Translations under genes and position numbers: made by a program
Shown here: positions 1 through 7,080 of the stretch, one piece after another
Position numbering within the stretch: position 1 is the stretch's first letter
Layout: the number at the start of each line of letters is the position of its first letter
Notes under the pieces: model-generated
The model's database searches: none
Told to the model about the DNA's origin: nothing
Seen by the model: only the letters and a program-made list of their open reading frames with translations
NCBI RefSeq assembly: GCF_002161065.1
Contig: NZ_NFLV01000003.1
Location: forward strand, 124,001-188,000
DNA length: 64,000 nt
DNA from: Eubacterium sp. An11
Lineage (GTDB): Bacteria > Bacillota > Clostridia > Lachnospirales > Lachnospiraceae
Direction: 5' to 3'

Positions 1-260
1 GAAAGAACATCATCCCCGGAAAGAAAACTGACACCGAAATCTCCTCTGAGGCAGCCCCGCAGCCAGTCTGCGTACTGCACCAGAAACGGCCGGTCAAGGC
101 CCAGTGCCTCTCTCTGAGCCTCCATGGCTTCCCTGGAAAGCGCCACGCCGGTCACATCCATCTGCTGCAAAACCGCATCGCTTCCGGCCATATGTATGAG
201 CGCAAACGACAAAAAAGTAATACCAAACAGCACAAATACAAAGTGCAGCAGCCGTCTCAT
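1..260 (-). CDS. ABC importer permease, NikB/DppB type (5' end only)
   Basis: The reading frame opens with ATG at 260 and runs off the left edge, so only the first 86 or so residues are visible. They show one N-terminal membrane helix (about residues 5-23), then the periplasmic stretch typical of nickel/oligopeptide permeases, including 'ALGLDRPFLVQYADWL' and 'GDFGVSF'. Such proteins form half of the membrane channel of Opp/Dpp/Nik importers. The ATG overlaps the stop of the methyltransferase gene by 4 nt (ATGA), so the two are translationally coupled. Substrate cannot be decided from this fragment; nickel, another metal-ligand complex or peptides are all possible. Confidence 0.85.
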   Translation of the reverse strand, partial: MRRLLHFVFVLFGITFLSFALIHMAGSDAVLQQMDVTGVALSREAMEAQREALGLDRPFLVQYADWLRGCLRGDFGVSFLSGDDVL

Positions 261-1012
261 TCTTTTACCGCCTTAATCCGGAATACCGGATATGGTGTGG
301 AAAACTGATCTTCATGCAGAAACAGCCTCTTTCCGATCGTTTGATCGGCCTCCACTTTGGCACATCCCAGCTGTCTGAGACAGACCGTATCCCAGTCCGG
401 CCGTTTCCAGCCACTGATAGGCAGCATACCATATATCTCCATGCACTCTTCCATCTGTCCCCGGGAAAGCATTTCATGGGCTTTTTCTCCTTCCAGACCG
501 CGGCTGAAATGATATCTGGCATGTTCCGCGTCATAATTTAGCAGCAGACCGCCCGGTTTCAATATCCGGAGCCATTCCTCATAAGCCCGCGCCGGATGAG
601 GCAGCGTCCACGTAAGATTCCGGCTCACAATCGCATCAAACGTCTCATCGGCAAAAAGAAGATTCTCTGCATCCATCTGTAAAAATGCGACCTCCATTCC
701 GCGCTGAGCCGCCATCTGCCGTCCTTCCAGGATCATATTTTCTGTCAGATCAATGCCGGTCACCCTGTAGCCGTTTTCCGCCAGAAGCAGGGAGAAAAAA
801 CCGCATCCACATCCCACATCTAATATCTTCAAACTGTCTTTCCCTGTCAGATGGGATAACAATTCCTGCTCCCATATTTTGTGCTGACCGCTTTTTAGTT
901 CTGCTTCCCGCTGCACGCGGAAACTGTCTGCTCTCTCATTCCAGTATTCTTTTACTTTTCCTTTTATGAGCGCCGGCTCTTCCCAACTGTTTCTCTCCGG
1001 ACATACCGCCAT
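257..1012 (-). CDS. Class I SAM-dependent methyltransferase heading an ABC importer operon
   Basis: A 251-residue cytosolic methyltransferase of the Methyltransf_11/25 type. SAM-binding motif I is 'ILDVGCGCGFFSLLLA' at about residues 63-78, followed by the acidic end of strand 2 ('VTGIDLTENM') and motif IV-like 'FDAIVSRNLTWTLPHP'. A ribosome site (AGAGGTGAAG) sits 5 nt before the ATG. The gene comes first and overlaps the NikB/DppB-type permease by 4 nt, so it probably acts on something related to the transported substrate, for instance a metal chelator. The acceptor substrate cannot be read from the sequence. Confidence 0.85.
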   Translation of the reverse strand: MAVCPERNSWEEPALIKGKVKEYWNERADSFRVQREAELKSGQHKIWEQELLSHLTGKDSLKILDVGCGCGFFSLLLAENGYRVTGIDLTENMILEGRQMAAQRGMEVAFLQMDAENLLFADETFDAIVSRNLTWTLPHPARAYEEWLRILKPGGLLLNYDAEHARYHFSRGLEGEKAHEMLSRGQMEECMEIYGMLPISGWKRPDWDTVCLRQLGCAKVEADQTIGKRLFLHEDQFSTPYPVFRIKAVKE

Positions 1013-1043
1013 CGTATCTTCACCTCTTATTTTTTATTTTTTC

Positions 1044-1111
1044 CCTGACATTCTGTTCCTGATGTAAGTACTGCTATTTTCCAAAAACATTTTTCCATTA
1101 GGCATGTCAGG
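1044..1111 (-). repeat. Long-range inverted repeat in the methyltransferase-permease leader
   Basis: CCTGACAT at 1044-1051 is matched by ATGTCAGG at 1104-1111, a perfect 8-bp pair spanning 52 nt. It lies 32 nt upstream of the methyltransferase start, so it could close a leader RNA structure or be two half-sites for a repressor. I recognise no riboswitch class in the enclosed sequence. Confidence 0.35.
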
Positions 1112-1127
1112 TATCCTCTCCCTATCA

Positions 1128-1160
1128 TAAAAAACCCCGGCTGTCTGCACAAGCCGGGGT
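1128..1160 (-). terminator. Rho-independent terminator of the hydrolase gene
   Basis: On the minus strand ACCCCGGCT and AGCCGGGGT form a 9-bp GC-rich stem (1134-1142 with 1152-1160), followed directly by a run of T. It lies 50 nt after the hydrolase stop. Confidence 0.85.
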
Positions 1161-1209
1161 GGGGGATATTTTTTATTATTTCAGGTATTCTTTAGAGAAT
1201 GCTTCTTTA

Positions 1210-2184
1210 TTATTTCAGATATTGTTTAAAAAACGCTTCCATTTTATCAAACGGAATGATATTCACCTGATTATACAGATCCGTATGCACAGCACCCGGA
1301 ATGATCATCAGTTCTTTGTTGTCTCCCCGCAGTTTCTGGTACGCGTCTCTGCTGAAATAACAGGAATGTGCTTCCTCACCGTGAATCAGCAGTACCGCAC
1401 TGCGGATTTCATCACTGTACTGCAGGATTGGCATGTTCAGGAAAGAAAGGGAAGATGTTACATTCCATCCGTCATTGGAATTCAAAGAACGAGGGTGATA
1501 GCCACGCTCTGTCTTATAATAAGCATGGTAATCTTTCACAAAGGATGGCACATCATCCGGCAGCGGATCCACCACTCCGCCTGCTCTCGCGTAACTGTTG
1601 TTTTTATAATCTATAGTTCTCTGAGCATTCAATGCCTCCCGCTTCTCATGACGGGCTTCCTCACTGTCCTCCGCATCAAAATATCCTTTGGCATTTACCC
1701 GGGTCATATCATACATGGTGGATGCCACCGTAGCCTTGATCCTCGTATCAATGGCCGCCGCATTCAGCGCCATGCCGCCCCATCCACAGATACCGATGAT
1801 GCCGATCTTGTCCGGATCCACATTATCCTGAACAGACAGGAAGTCAACGGCAGCCTGAAAGTCTTCCGTGTTGATATCCGGGGATGCCACATAGCGGGGA
1901 GTCCCGCCGCTCTCACCGGTAAAGGACGGGTCAAAAGCTATCGTTAAAAACCCTCTCTCCGCCATGGTCTGCGCATAGAGACCGGACGCCTGTTCCTTGA
2001 CAGCGCCAAACGGTCCGCATACGGCGATGGCCGGAAACTTTCCAGACGCATTTTTCGGCTCATATAAATCAGCCGCCAGGGTGATTCCATAGCGATTATG
2101 GAAAGTTATTTTACGGTGATTGACCGTATCACTTTTTGGAAATGTTTTATCCCACTCTGTTGTCAATGTTAATTTTTCTTCCAT
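1210..2184 (-). CDS. Alpha/beta hydrolase (YcjY/dienelactone hydrolase-like)
   Basis: A 324-residue hydrolase of the alpha/beta fold. The nucleophile elbow is 'GICGWGGMA' (in place of GxSxG the centre reads G-W-G, with Cys two residues before it), and the late acid/His region ends in 'LLIHGEEAHS' and 'PGAVHTDLYN'. No signal peptide is seen, so it is probably cytosolic. I start it at the second Met (2184) because GGAGG lies 8 nt upstream; an in-frame ATG at 2199 would sit inside that ribosome site. It is divergent from a MerR regulator and has a MerR-type promoter (separate entry), so it is very likely that regulator's target. Substrate unknown; family members are annotated as esterases or hydrolases of small carbonyl compounds. 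Confidence 0.85.
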   Translation of the reverse strand: MEEKLTLTTEWDKTFPKSDTVNHRKITFHNRYGITLAADLYEPKNASGKFPAIAVCGPFGAVKEQASGLYAQTMAERGFLTIAFDPSFTGESGGTPRYVASPDINTEDFQAAVDFLSVQDNVDPDKIGIIGICGWGGMALNAAAIDTRIKATVASTMYDMTRVNAKGYFDAEDSEEARHEKREALNAQRTIDYKNNSYARAGGVVDPLPDDVPSFVKDYHAYYKTERGYHPRSLNSNDGWNVTSSLSFLNMPILQYSDEIRSAVLLIHGEEAHSCYFSRDAYQKLRGDNKELMIIPGAVHTDLYNQVNIIPFDKMEAFFKQYLK

Positions 2185-2268
2185 TTTATCTGCCTCCATT
2201 TCAAATGCACAATATAGATGTCCAGGCCAACCGTCATGTTGACGGCGTTTTCTTTTCGTGCTAAAATC

Positions 2269-2299
2269 ATCTTAACACCTAAATCTGACTTTAGGTCAA
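2269..2299 (-). promoter_or_regulatory. MerR-type promoter/operator with 19-bp spacer
   Basis: Read on the minus strand, TTGACC (2294-2299) and TAAGAT (2269-2274) are separated by 19 bp. The spacer region is covered by a perfect dyad, ACCTAAA-N6-TTTAGGT, at 2277-2296. An overlong spacer holding a dyad is the hallmark of promoters activated by MerR-family proteins through DNA untwisting. The promoter drives the hydrolase gene; the MerR gene reads away on the plus strand 38 nt beyond it. Confidence 0.85.
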
Positions 2300-2333
2300 G
2301 CATTTTTTTGATTTTTTAACAGGAGGTTTTTGT

Positions 2334-2774
2334 ATGTATACCATTGGTCAGATATCCGAAATGTTTCACATTCCCATCTCCACCCTTCGATATTATGATA
2401 AGGAAGGCTTATTCCCCGGCATGGAACGTACTTCCGGCATCCGCCGCTTCGGCGAACAGCAGCTGGAGGCCCTCCAGGTCATCGACTGTCTGAAGCGTTC
2501 CGGCATGGAGATCAAAGATATCAAGCAGTTCATGGAATGGTGTGAAGAGGGCAGCAGCACCTATCCGCAGCGGAAAGCTCTTTTTGTCCGCCAGAAAGCC
2601 GCCGTGGAAAAAGAAATCGAAAAGCTGGAGAGAGTCCTCGATATGATACGCTTTAAATGCTGGTACTATGATGAGGCCATAAAAGACGGCAGCGAAGACC
2701 GTTTAACGGCCATGCTTCCCGATAAACTTCCGCCAAAGATCCAAAAAATGTACGACCATGCCCATGAATCATAA
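2334..2774 (+). CDS. MerR family transcriptional regulator
   Basis: A 146-residue regulator with the MerR winged helix-turn-helix at the N-terminus ('MYTIGQISEMFHIPISTLRY', then 'YDKEGLFPGMERTSGIRRF') and a long dimerisation helix at about residues 75-115. It has only one Cys in the effector part and lacks the metal-binding Cys/His pattern of metal sensors, which fits the group that senses organic or carbonyl stress. The ribosome site AGGAGG lies 8 nt before the ATG. The dyad promoter at 2269-2299 lies between it and the hydrolase, so it probably controls both directions. Confidence 0.9.
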   Translation: MYTIGQISEMFHIPISTLRYYDKEGLFPGMERTSGIRRFGEQQLEALQVIDCLKRSGMEIKDIKQFMEWCEEGSSTYPQRKALFVRQKAAVEKEIEKLERVLDMIRFKCWYYDEAIKDGSEDRLTAMLPDKLPPKIQKMYDHAHES

Positions 2775-2852
2775 AATACGATTGATCCAATATTTTGTCA
2801 CGGCATTGTCACACCGGTGGCCGCCACAGTTTAAAAGTCTCATATCTTTCCA

Positions 2853-2890
2853 CAAAAATACTGCCGCACGGAAATCCCGCGCGGCAGTAT
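2853..2890 (-). terminator. Terminator of the cytidylate-kinase-like gene
   Basis: ATACTGCCGC at about 2858-2867 pairs with GCGGCAGTAT at 2881-2890, and on the minus strand the stem is followed by TTTTTGTGG. It lies 70 nt past the stop of the minus-strand gene. The stem could also stop the MerR transcript arriving from the other side, although no plus-strand T-run follows it. Confidence 0.75.
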
Positions 2891-2959
2891 CGCATATTGT
2901 TCAATATTTGTCATTGAAATAAAATCATTTTCAGAAAGAATCCTCTCATCTGCGGCTTA

Positions 2960-3577
2960 TTATTTTGCTTCCTTTAACGCTACCGCAGACTTGATCAATT
3001 CCACAGTGCCATCAATGCCGAGGATACTGCTGTCGATAGTCATATCGTAACTCTTTAAATCGCCCCATTTTCTGGAAGTGTAGTAGTTATAATAGCTGGC
3101 CCGCTGCTTGTCAATCTTTACAGCCTCATCTTTTGCCTTCTCCAGCGGGATATTGTACTGCTCATTGATCCGGTGCTTCTTGAAAGACATCGGAGCATGG
3201 ATGAACACATTCAGCTTATTATCATAATCCTTGAGGGCATAATCGGCACAGCGTCCCACGATAACACACGGACCCTTATCCGCTACTTTTTTGATGGCGT
3301 CAAAAGCTGCCAGAAATACTTTCTGATTGAGTGGCATATCAAAGGAAGCTGCATTATATCCCAATGCGTAAGGATCCATGACCAGAGAATAGAGGAAACT
3401 GGTGGTCGGCTTCTCATCATAATTCTCGAACATCTCCTCACAGATGCCGCTCTCTTTGGCAGCCACTTTCAAAAGCTCCTTATCATAGAAAGGAATGCCG
3501 TAATAGTCTGCCAGTTTCTGGCCGATTTCTCTTCCTCCGCTTCCATACTGTCTTCCAATTGTGATAATCGTATTCAT
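2960..3577 (-). CDS. Cytidylate kinase-like protein (AAA_26 family)
   Basis: A 205-residue P-loop protein. The start at 3577 is chosen because AAAGGAGTG precedes it and the protein then begins 'MNTIITIGRQYGSGGREIG', with the phosphate-binding loop in the first 20 residues; an upstream in-frame ATG would add 58 residues unlike the family. The family resembles CMP kinase but has a Gly/Ser-rich loop (GRQYGSGG) instead of the strict GKS/T loop, plus the LID-like motif 'VIVGRCADYAL'. True (d)CMP kinase is encoded separately at 56514-57191, so this protein probably has another substrate or a regulatory role. An extended -10 (TGGTATACT, around 3639-3647) fits an own promoter. Confidence 0.8.
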   Translation of the reverse strand: MNTIITIGRQYGSGGREIGQKLADYYGIPFYDKELLKVAAKESGICEEMFENYDEKPTTSFLYSLVMDPYALGYNAASFDMPLNQKVFLAAFDAIKKVADKGPCVIVGRCADYALKDYDNKLNVFIHAPMSFKKHRINEQYNIPLEKAKDEAVKIDKQRASYYNYYTSRKWGDLKSYDMTIDSSILGIDGTVELIKSAVALKEAK

Positions 3578-3671
3578 AACATCACTCCTTTTTATGTCAT
3601 CCGGTATTTCCGGAAATGCAGTTGATGATTTGAGAATAGTATACCACAATTTTGCTAATTTGGATAGATTT

Positions 3672-4601
3672 TTATCCGTTTTTTTGAGCATATTGAACAG
3701 CGGCGTTGACATCCTTTTCCATTTGTTTCCGCAATTCATCCAAAGAGCCAAACTGCATCTCCGGACGACGGTAATGGAGCAGTTCTACTTTGATCGTTTT
3801 TCCGTAAATGTCCCGGTCAAAATCCACGATGTTCGTCTCCACATCTTTGGCAGCGTGTTCTTCCACCGTTGGCTTCACGCCCACATTGGTGATGCCATAG
3901 TGATACTCTTCTTCCCCTTCGATAAAAATCCGGGAAATGTACACGCCATTTGGCGGCATCAGTTTGTTTACATTTGCCGTCTGATTCGCCGTAGGTATCT
4001 GTATGGTCCGTCCCAGAGCCTTTCCATGGACCACTTCACCGATGACTGCATAGGGTCTTCCAAGAAGCTTCGCCGCTTCCTCCATCTCCCCCTTTTCCAG
4101 ATGGGCGCGGATTCTTGTACTGCTGACATCCTTATGTCCCATCTGAAGTTTCTCGATGACAATCAGCTCATAGCCATATTGAGGCGCCAGCTCTTTTAAG
4201 AGACTGACATCTCCGGAACGTTTCTTTCCAAACCGGAAGTCTCTGCCGACCACAATCTTTTTCGCTCCGGTTTTTTCCACCAAAACATTTTTTACAAACT
4301 CCTCCGGAGTCTGCGCGGCAAACTCTTTTGTGAACGGATGTTCAATGAGAATATCGATCTGCATTTCTTCCAGAATCAGCCGCCGCTCTTCTTTTGTGTA
4401 AATCTGCTGGTAAGATTTATCGCCGCTCAGCGCCGAGCGCGGCGGCATGTCAAAGGTAAAAACTACGCTTTTTAAACCCTCTGTCTTTTGTTTTTTTATT
4501 TCATCAAATAAAAGCTGGTGTCCCCGGTGCAGTCCCTCGAACTTTCCCAGCGCCACCGCCGTATTTTCCAACCGGAAATCCGGGTCCTTGATGTATTCCA
4601 T
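3672..4601 (-). CDS. ribF: Bifunctional riboflavin kinase / FAD synthetase
   Basis: A 309-residue enzyme converting riboflavin to FMN and FMN to FAD in the cytosol. The N-terminal nucleotidyltransferase part (about 1-185) carries the HxGH-like signature in 'GKFEGLHRGHQLL' and 'RFGKKRSGD'. The C-terminal flavokinase domain has 'GRTIQIPTANQ' and 'VKPTVEEHAAKDVETNIVDF'. Length is normal for RibF. It is the last gene of the rimP-to-ribF operon, where truB-ribF order is widespread. AGGAG lies 8 nt before the ATG. Confidence 0.95.
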   Translation of the reverse strand: MEYIKDPDFRLENTAVALGKFEGLHRGHQLLFDEIKKQKTEGLKSVVFTFDMPPRSALSGDKSYQQIYTKEERRLILEEMQIDILIEHPFTKEFAAQTPEEFVKNVLVEKTGAKKIVVGRDFRFGKKRSGDVSLLKELAPQYGYELIVIEKLQMGHKDVSSTRIRAHLEKGEMEEAAKLLGRPYAVIGEVVHGKALGRTIQIPTANQTANVNKLMPPNGVYISRIFIEGEEEYHYGITNVGVKPTVEEHAAKDVETNIVDFDRDIYGKTIKVELLHYRRPEMQFGSLDELRKQMEKDVNAAVQYAQKNG

Positions 4602-4693
4602 GTCTCGTTCTCCTAATGATGTCTCCTGTCATGCGGCATGTATCTTTTCGGCCGTTCAAAAACAAATACAGCACTGTCTCAGGGCATGATCGG

Positions 4694-5629
4694 CTATTGC
4701 GGCATATCAAAAAACAGCTTATCCGGATGCAGTGTCTGCGAACCTGCGCGTTTTCTGTATATCCCAATAAAATATCCTTCTTTATCATATACCCGGTACA
4801 GCCCGGAATCATCTGTCCCGGCAGCCAGAGGTTCCGCTTCCGGATACGGCTGCGGCACACAGGACTCCCATGGAACCGGATTACCGTTATAAAGCTTCTT
4901 TTCTTCCTTTTCCAAAACCTGCACCGGCGGATACTCCGCAAAAACAGAATCAATGGGACGGATATGCGCAGAAAGGGTTCCCGCATCCCGCAGCTGTTCC
5001 ACTTCCGCCAGAGTCACCGCATCCCGAATATCAAAAAATGCCACCTGTGTCCGGGTCAAAGCTTCCATACAGCCTCCGCAGCCTGCTTTTTCGCCGATAT
5101 CCCGGCAAAGGCTCCGGATATACGTTCCCTTGGAACAGCGGACAGAAAAGATGACCCGGGGAAGGCAGATCTCCTGAATATCCAAATCAAAAATGGTGAC
5201 GGAACAGGGCTTCCTTTCGATGACAATGCCCTCCCTTGCCAGCTCATAGAGCTTTTTTCCGCGGACCTTTTTGGCAGAATACATGGGAGGAACCTGTGCA
5301 TAGTCTCCTAAGAATGTCTCCATGATCTTCCGCACATCTTCCTCGCTGACCGTGACCGGTCTTTCCTCCAGCACAGTCCCGGAAGTATCTTCCGTATCGG
5401 TGGTCCTTCCGAGAAGCAGGGTTGCCGTATAGGTCTTCTCCCAGTCACCGATCCTGTCACAGAGCCGGGTTGCTTTTCCCAGGCAGACCGGAAGCACACC
5501 CTCTGCGTCCGGGTCCAGGGTTCCGGTGTGACCGATCTTTTTCTGGCGGAGAATGCCCCGCAGCTTTGCCACCACATCATGGGAAGTAAATCCCTTTTCT
5601 TTTTTTATATTTAAAATGCCGTTGATCAT
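4694..5629 (-). CDS. truB: tRNA pseudouridine(55) synthase
   Basis: A 311-residue enzyme that makes pseudouridine 55 in the T-loop of tRNAs. Catalytic Asp39 lies in 'HTGTLDPDAEGVLP', and the later family motif 'RCSKGTYIRSLCRDIG' is present. Its ATG overlaps the nrnA stop by 4 nt (ATGA). The C-terminal part (about 230-311) matches the PUA-like tail of Firmicute TruB. Confidence 0.95.
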   Translation of the reverse strand: MINGILNIKKEKGFTSHDVVAKLRGILRQKKIGHTGTLDPDAEGVLPVCLGKATRLCDRIGDWEKTYTATLLLGRTTDTEDTSGTVLEERPVTVSEEDVRKIMETFLGDYAQVPPMYSAKKVRGKKLYELAREGIVIERKPCSVTIFDLDIQEICLPRVIFSVRCSKGTYIRSLCRDIGEKAGCGGCMEALTRTQVAFFDIRDAVTLAEVEQLRDAGTLSAHIRPIDSVFAEYPPVQVLEKEEKKLYNGNPVPWESCVPQPYPEAEPLAAGTDDSGLYRVYDKEGYFIGIYRKRAGSQTLHPDKLFFDMPQ

Positions 5630-6624
5630 ACGCTCTTTTCCTGTTTCAGCTGCTGCTCAATAAACGGAGTGATGTTATTGACGATATCCCTTACATTTCC
5701 ATCCACCGTACAGCCGGCTGCCCGTACATGACCGCCTCCGCCGAAGTTCTCGGCAATCTTTCTCACATCGACATTTCCGTTGGAACGAAGGCTGACCTTA
5801 AACTGTCCCTCCACCTTTTCATAAAGGAACAGAGCACACTCCACGCCTTCCGTCACCCGGAGCTGGTCGATGACTCCGTCCAGGTCTCCGCTTTCAATGC
5901 CGTAGAAATCCATATCTTTTTTCTTGATGGCGGAAAAAATAATCTTGCCATCCAGAAGAAGAATACTTTCCATCAGGGCCCGGCCGAGAATCTGGTTCTG
6001 GATATATGTTTTCTTATAAAATGTCTCATCAATGATGAAATCCGGGCGTACTCCTTTTTCGATGAGGACGCCTGCGATTTCCATCACTTTTCTGGTCGTG
6101 TTGCTGTGTTTGAACACACCGGTATCATGGACGATCCCCAGATAAAGGCACTGCGCTGTATCGAAAGAGATCTCCTTCTCCTCAAAAATATCGTATAAGA
6201 TCTCACAGGTGGAAGAAGCCTCCGCATCGATGAACGTCAGGTCCCCAAATCCCTGATTACTGATATGGTGATCCACACAGATTTTAAACTCCGCTTTCTC
6301 AAATTCTTCCCGAAACGCTCCCAGACGCTCCGGATCAGAACAATCCAGTGAAAAATAAAGATCATAGGGTTCTTCGTCCGGTTTCTCCTGCAGAATCTTA
6401 TCGGCATGTTTTAAAAAGCGGAACTTCTCACTGATCGGCTCCAGAAAAATATCCACTTTTTTTGCCGGATCCAGATCCAGAATATATGTGCAGAGTCCAA
6501 GGCAGGCTCCGACACAGTCGCCGTCCGGGTTTATATGCCCGGAGATGGCGATGCGATCCGCCTCTTTTATTTTGCGGAAAAACAGACTTACCGCCTGCCT
6601 GTTTATTTTTTTACTGGAAGTCAC
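5626..6624 (-). CDS. nrnA: DHH-family oligoribonuclease / pAp phosphatase (NrnA)
   Basis: A 332-residue DHH phosphoesterase that degrades short RNA oligonucleotides and 3'-phosphoadenosine 5'-phosphate. Visible motifs are 'HINPDGDCVGA' (about 30-40), 'CVDHHISNQG' and the C-terminal DHHA1 substrate loop 'GGGGHVRAAG'. The start is GTG at 6624, with GGAGG formed by the end of rbfA 8-9 nt upstream. It sits between rbfA and truB, its usual place in this operon. Confidence 0.93.
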   Translation of the reverse strand: MTSSKKINRQAVSLFFRKIKEADRIAISGHINPDGDCVGACLGLCTYILDLDPAKKVDIFLEPISEKFRFLKHADKILQEKPDEEPYDLYFSLDCSDPERLGAFREEFEKAEFKICVDHHISNQGFGDLTFIDAEASSTCEILYDIFEEKEISFDTAQCLYLGIVHDTGVFKHSNTTRKVMEIAGVLIEKGVRPDFIIDETFYKKTYIQNQILGRALMESILLLDGKIIFSAIKKKDMDFYGIESGDLDGVIDQLRVTEGVECALFLYEKVEGQFKVSLRSNGNVDVRKIAENFGGGGHVRAAGCTVDGNVRDIVNNITPFIEQQLKQEKSV

Positions 6625-6626
6625 TG

Positions 6627-7052
6627 TCAGGCCTCCTCCCCATTTACATGCTCGTCAGATGCTTCTCCTTTTTCCTGAGCCGCTTTTTCCCTCTCATGAA
6701 GCTCCGCATTGATGATATCGATTTTTTTCGACATATTGACGCCGTAGGCGATGGACTGGTCCAGAATAAACCGGATATCCGGCGTATTGCGCAGATTAAT
6801 GCTGTGGGCCAGCTCCCTCTTGATATAGCCGTGGGCATTTCTGAGGCCTTCCAGGGTATCTGCCTGTTCTTCCTCATCTCCCAGGACACTGATATACGCC
6901 TTACAGGTCTTTAAATCAGGAGCTACCTCCACGGCTACCACGGTCGTCATGGGGGAGATTCTCGGGTCTTTGATTTCTCTTGAAATAATACGGCTCAGTT
7001 CTCGCAATACCTCTGAATTGATCCGGGTATTTTTTACACTGTTTTTTCTCAT
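6627..7052 (-). CDS. rbfA: Ribosome-binding factor A
   Basis: A 141-residue KH-type protein needed for late maturation of the 30S subunit and 16S rRNA 5' end. The family core 'EVLRELSRIISREIKDPRI' and the C-terminal 'LRNTPDIRFILDQSI' are clear. AGGAG lies 9 nt before the ATG. The C-terminus adds about 25 charged residues. It is followed 2 nt later by nrnA and preceded by infB. Confidence 0.95.
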   Translation of the reverse strand: MRKNSVKNTRINSEVLRELSRIISREIKDPRISPMTTVVAVEVAPDLKTCKAYISVLGDEEEQADTLEGLRNAHGYIKRELAHSINLRNTPDIRFILDQSIAYGVNMSKKIDIINAELHEREKAAQEKGEASDEHVNGEEA

Positions 7053-7080
7053 ATTTCAATATCTCCTGCAAATTCTGATA

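Noticed and set aside
3578-3751. 58-residue N-terminal extension of the cytidylate-kinase-like protein
   Set aside because: It would cover the promoter area and the end of ribF; the internal ATG at 3577 has a good ribosome site and matches the family start.
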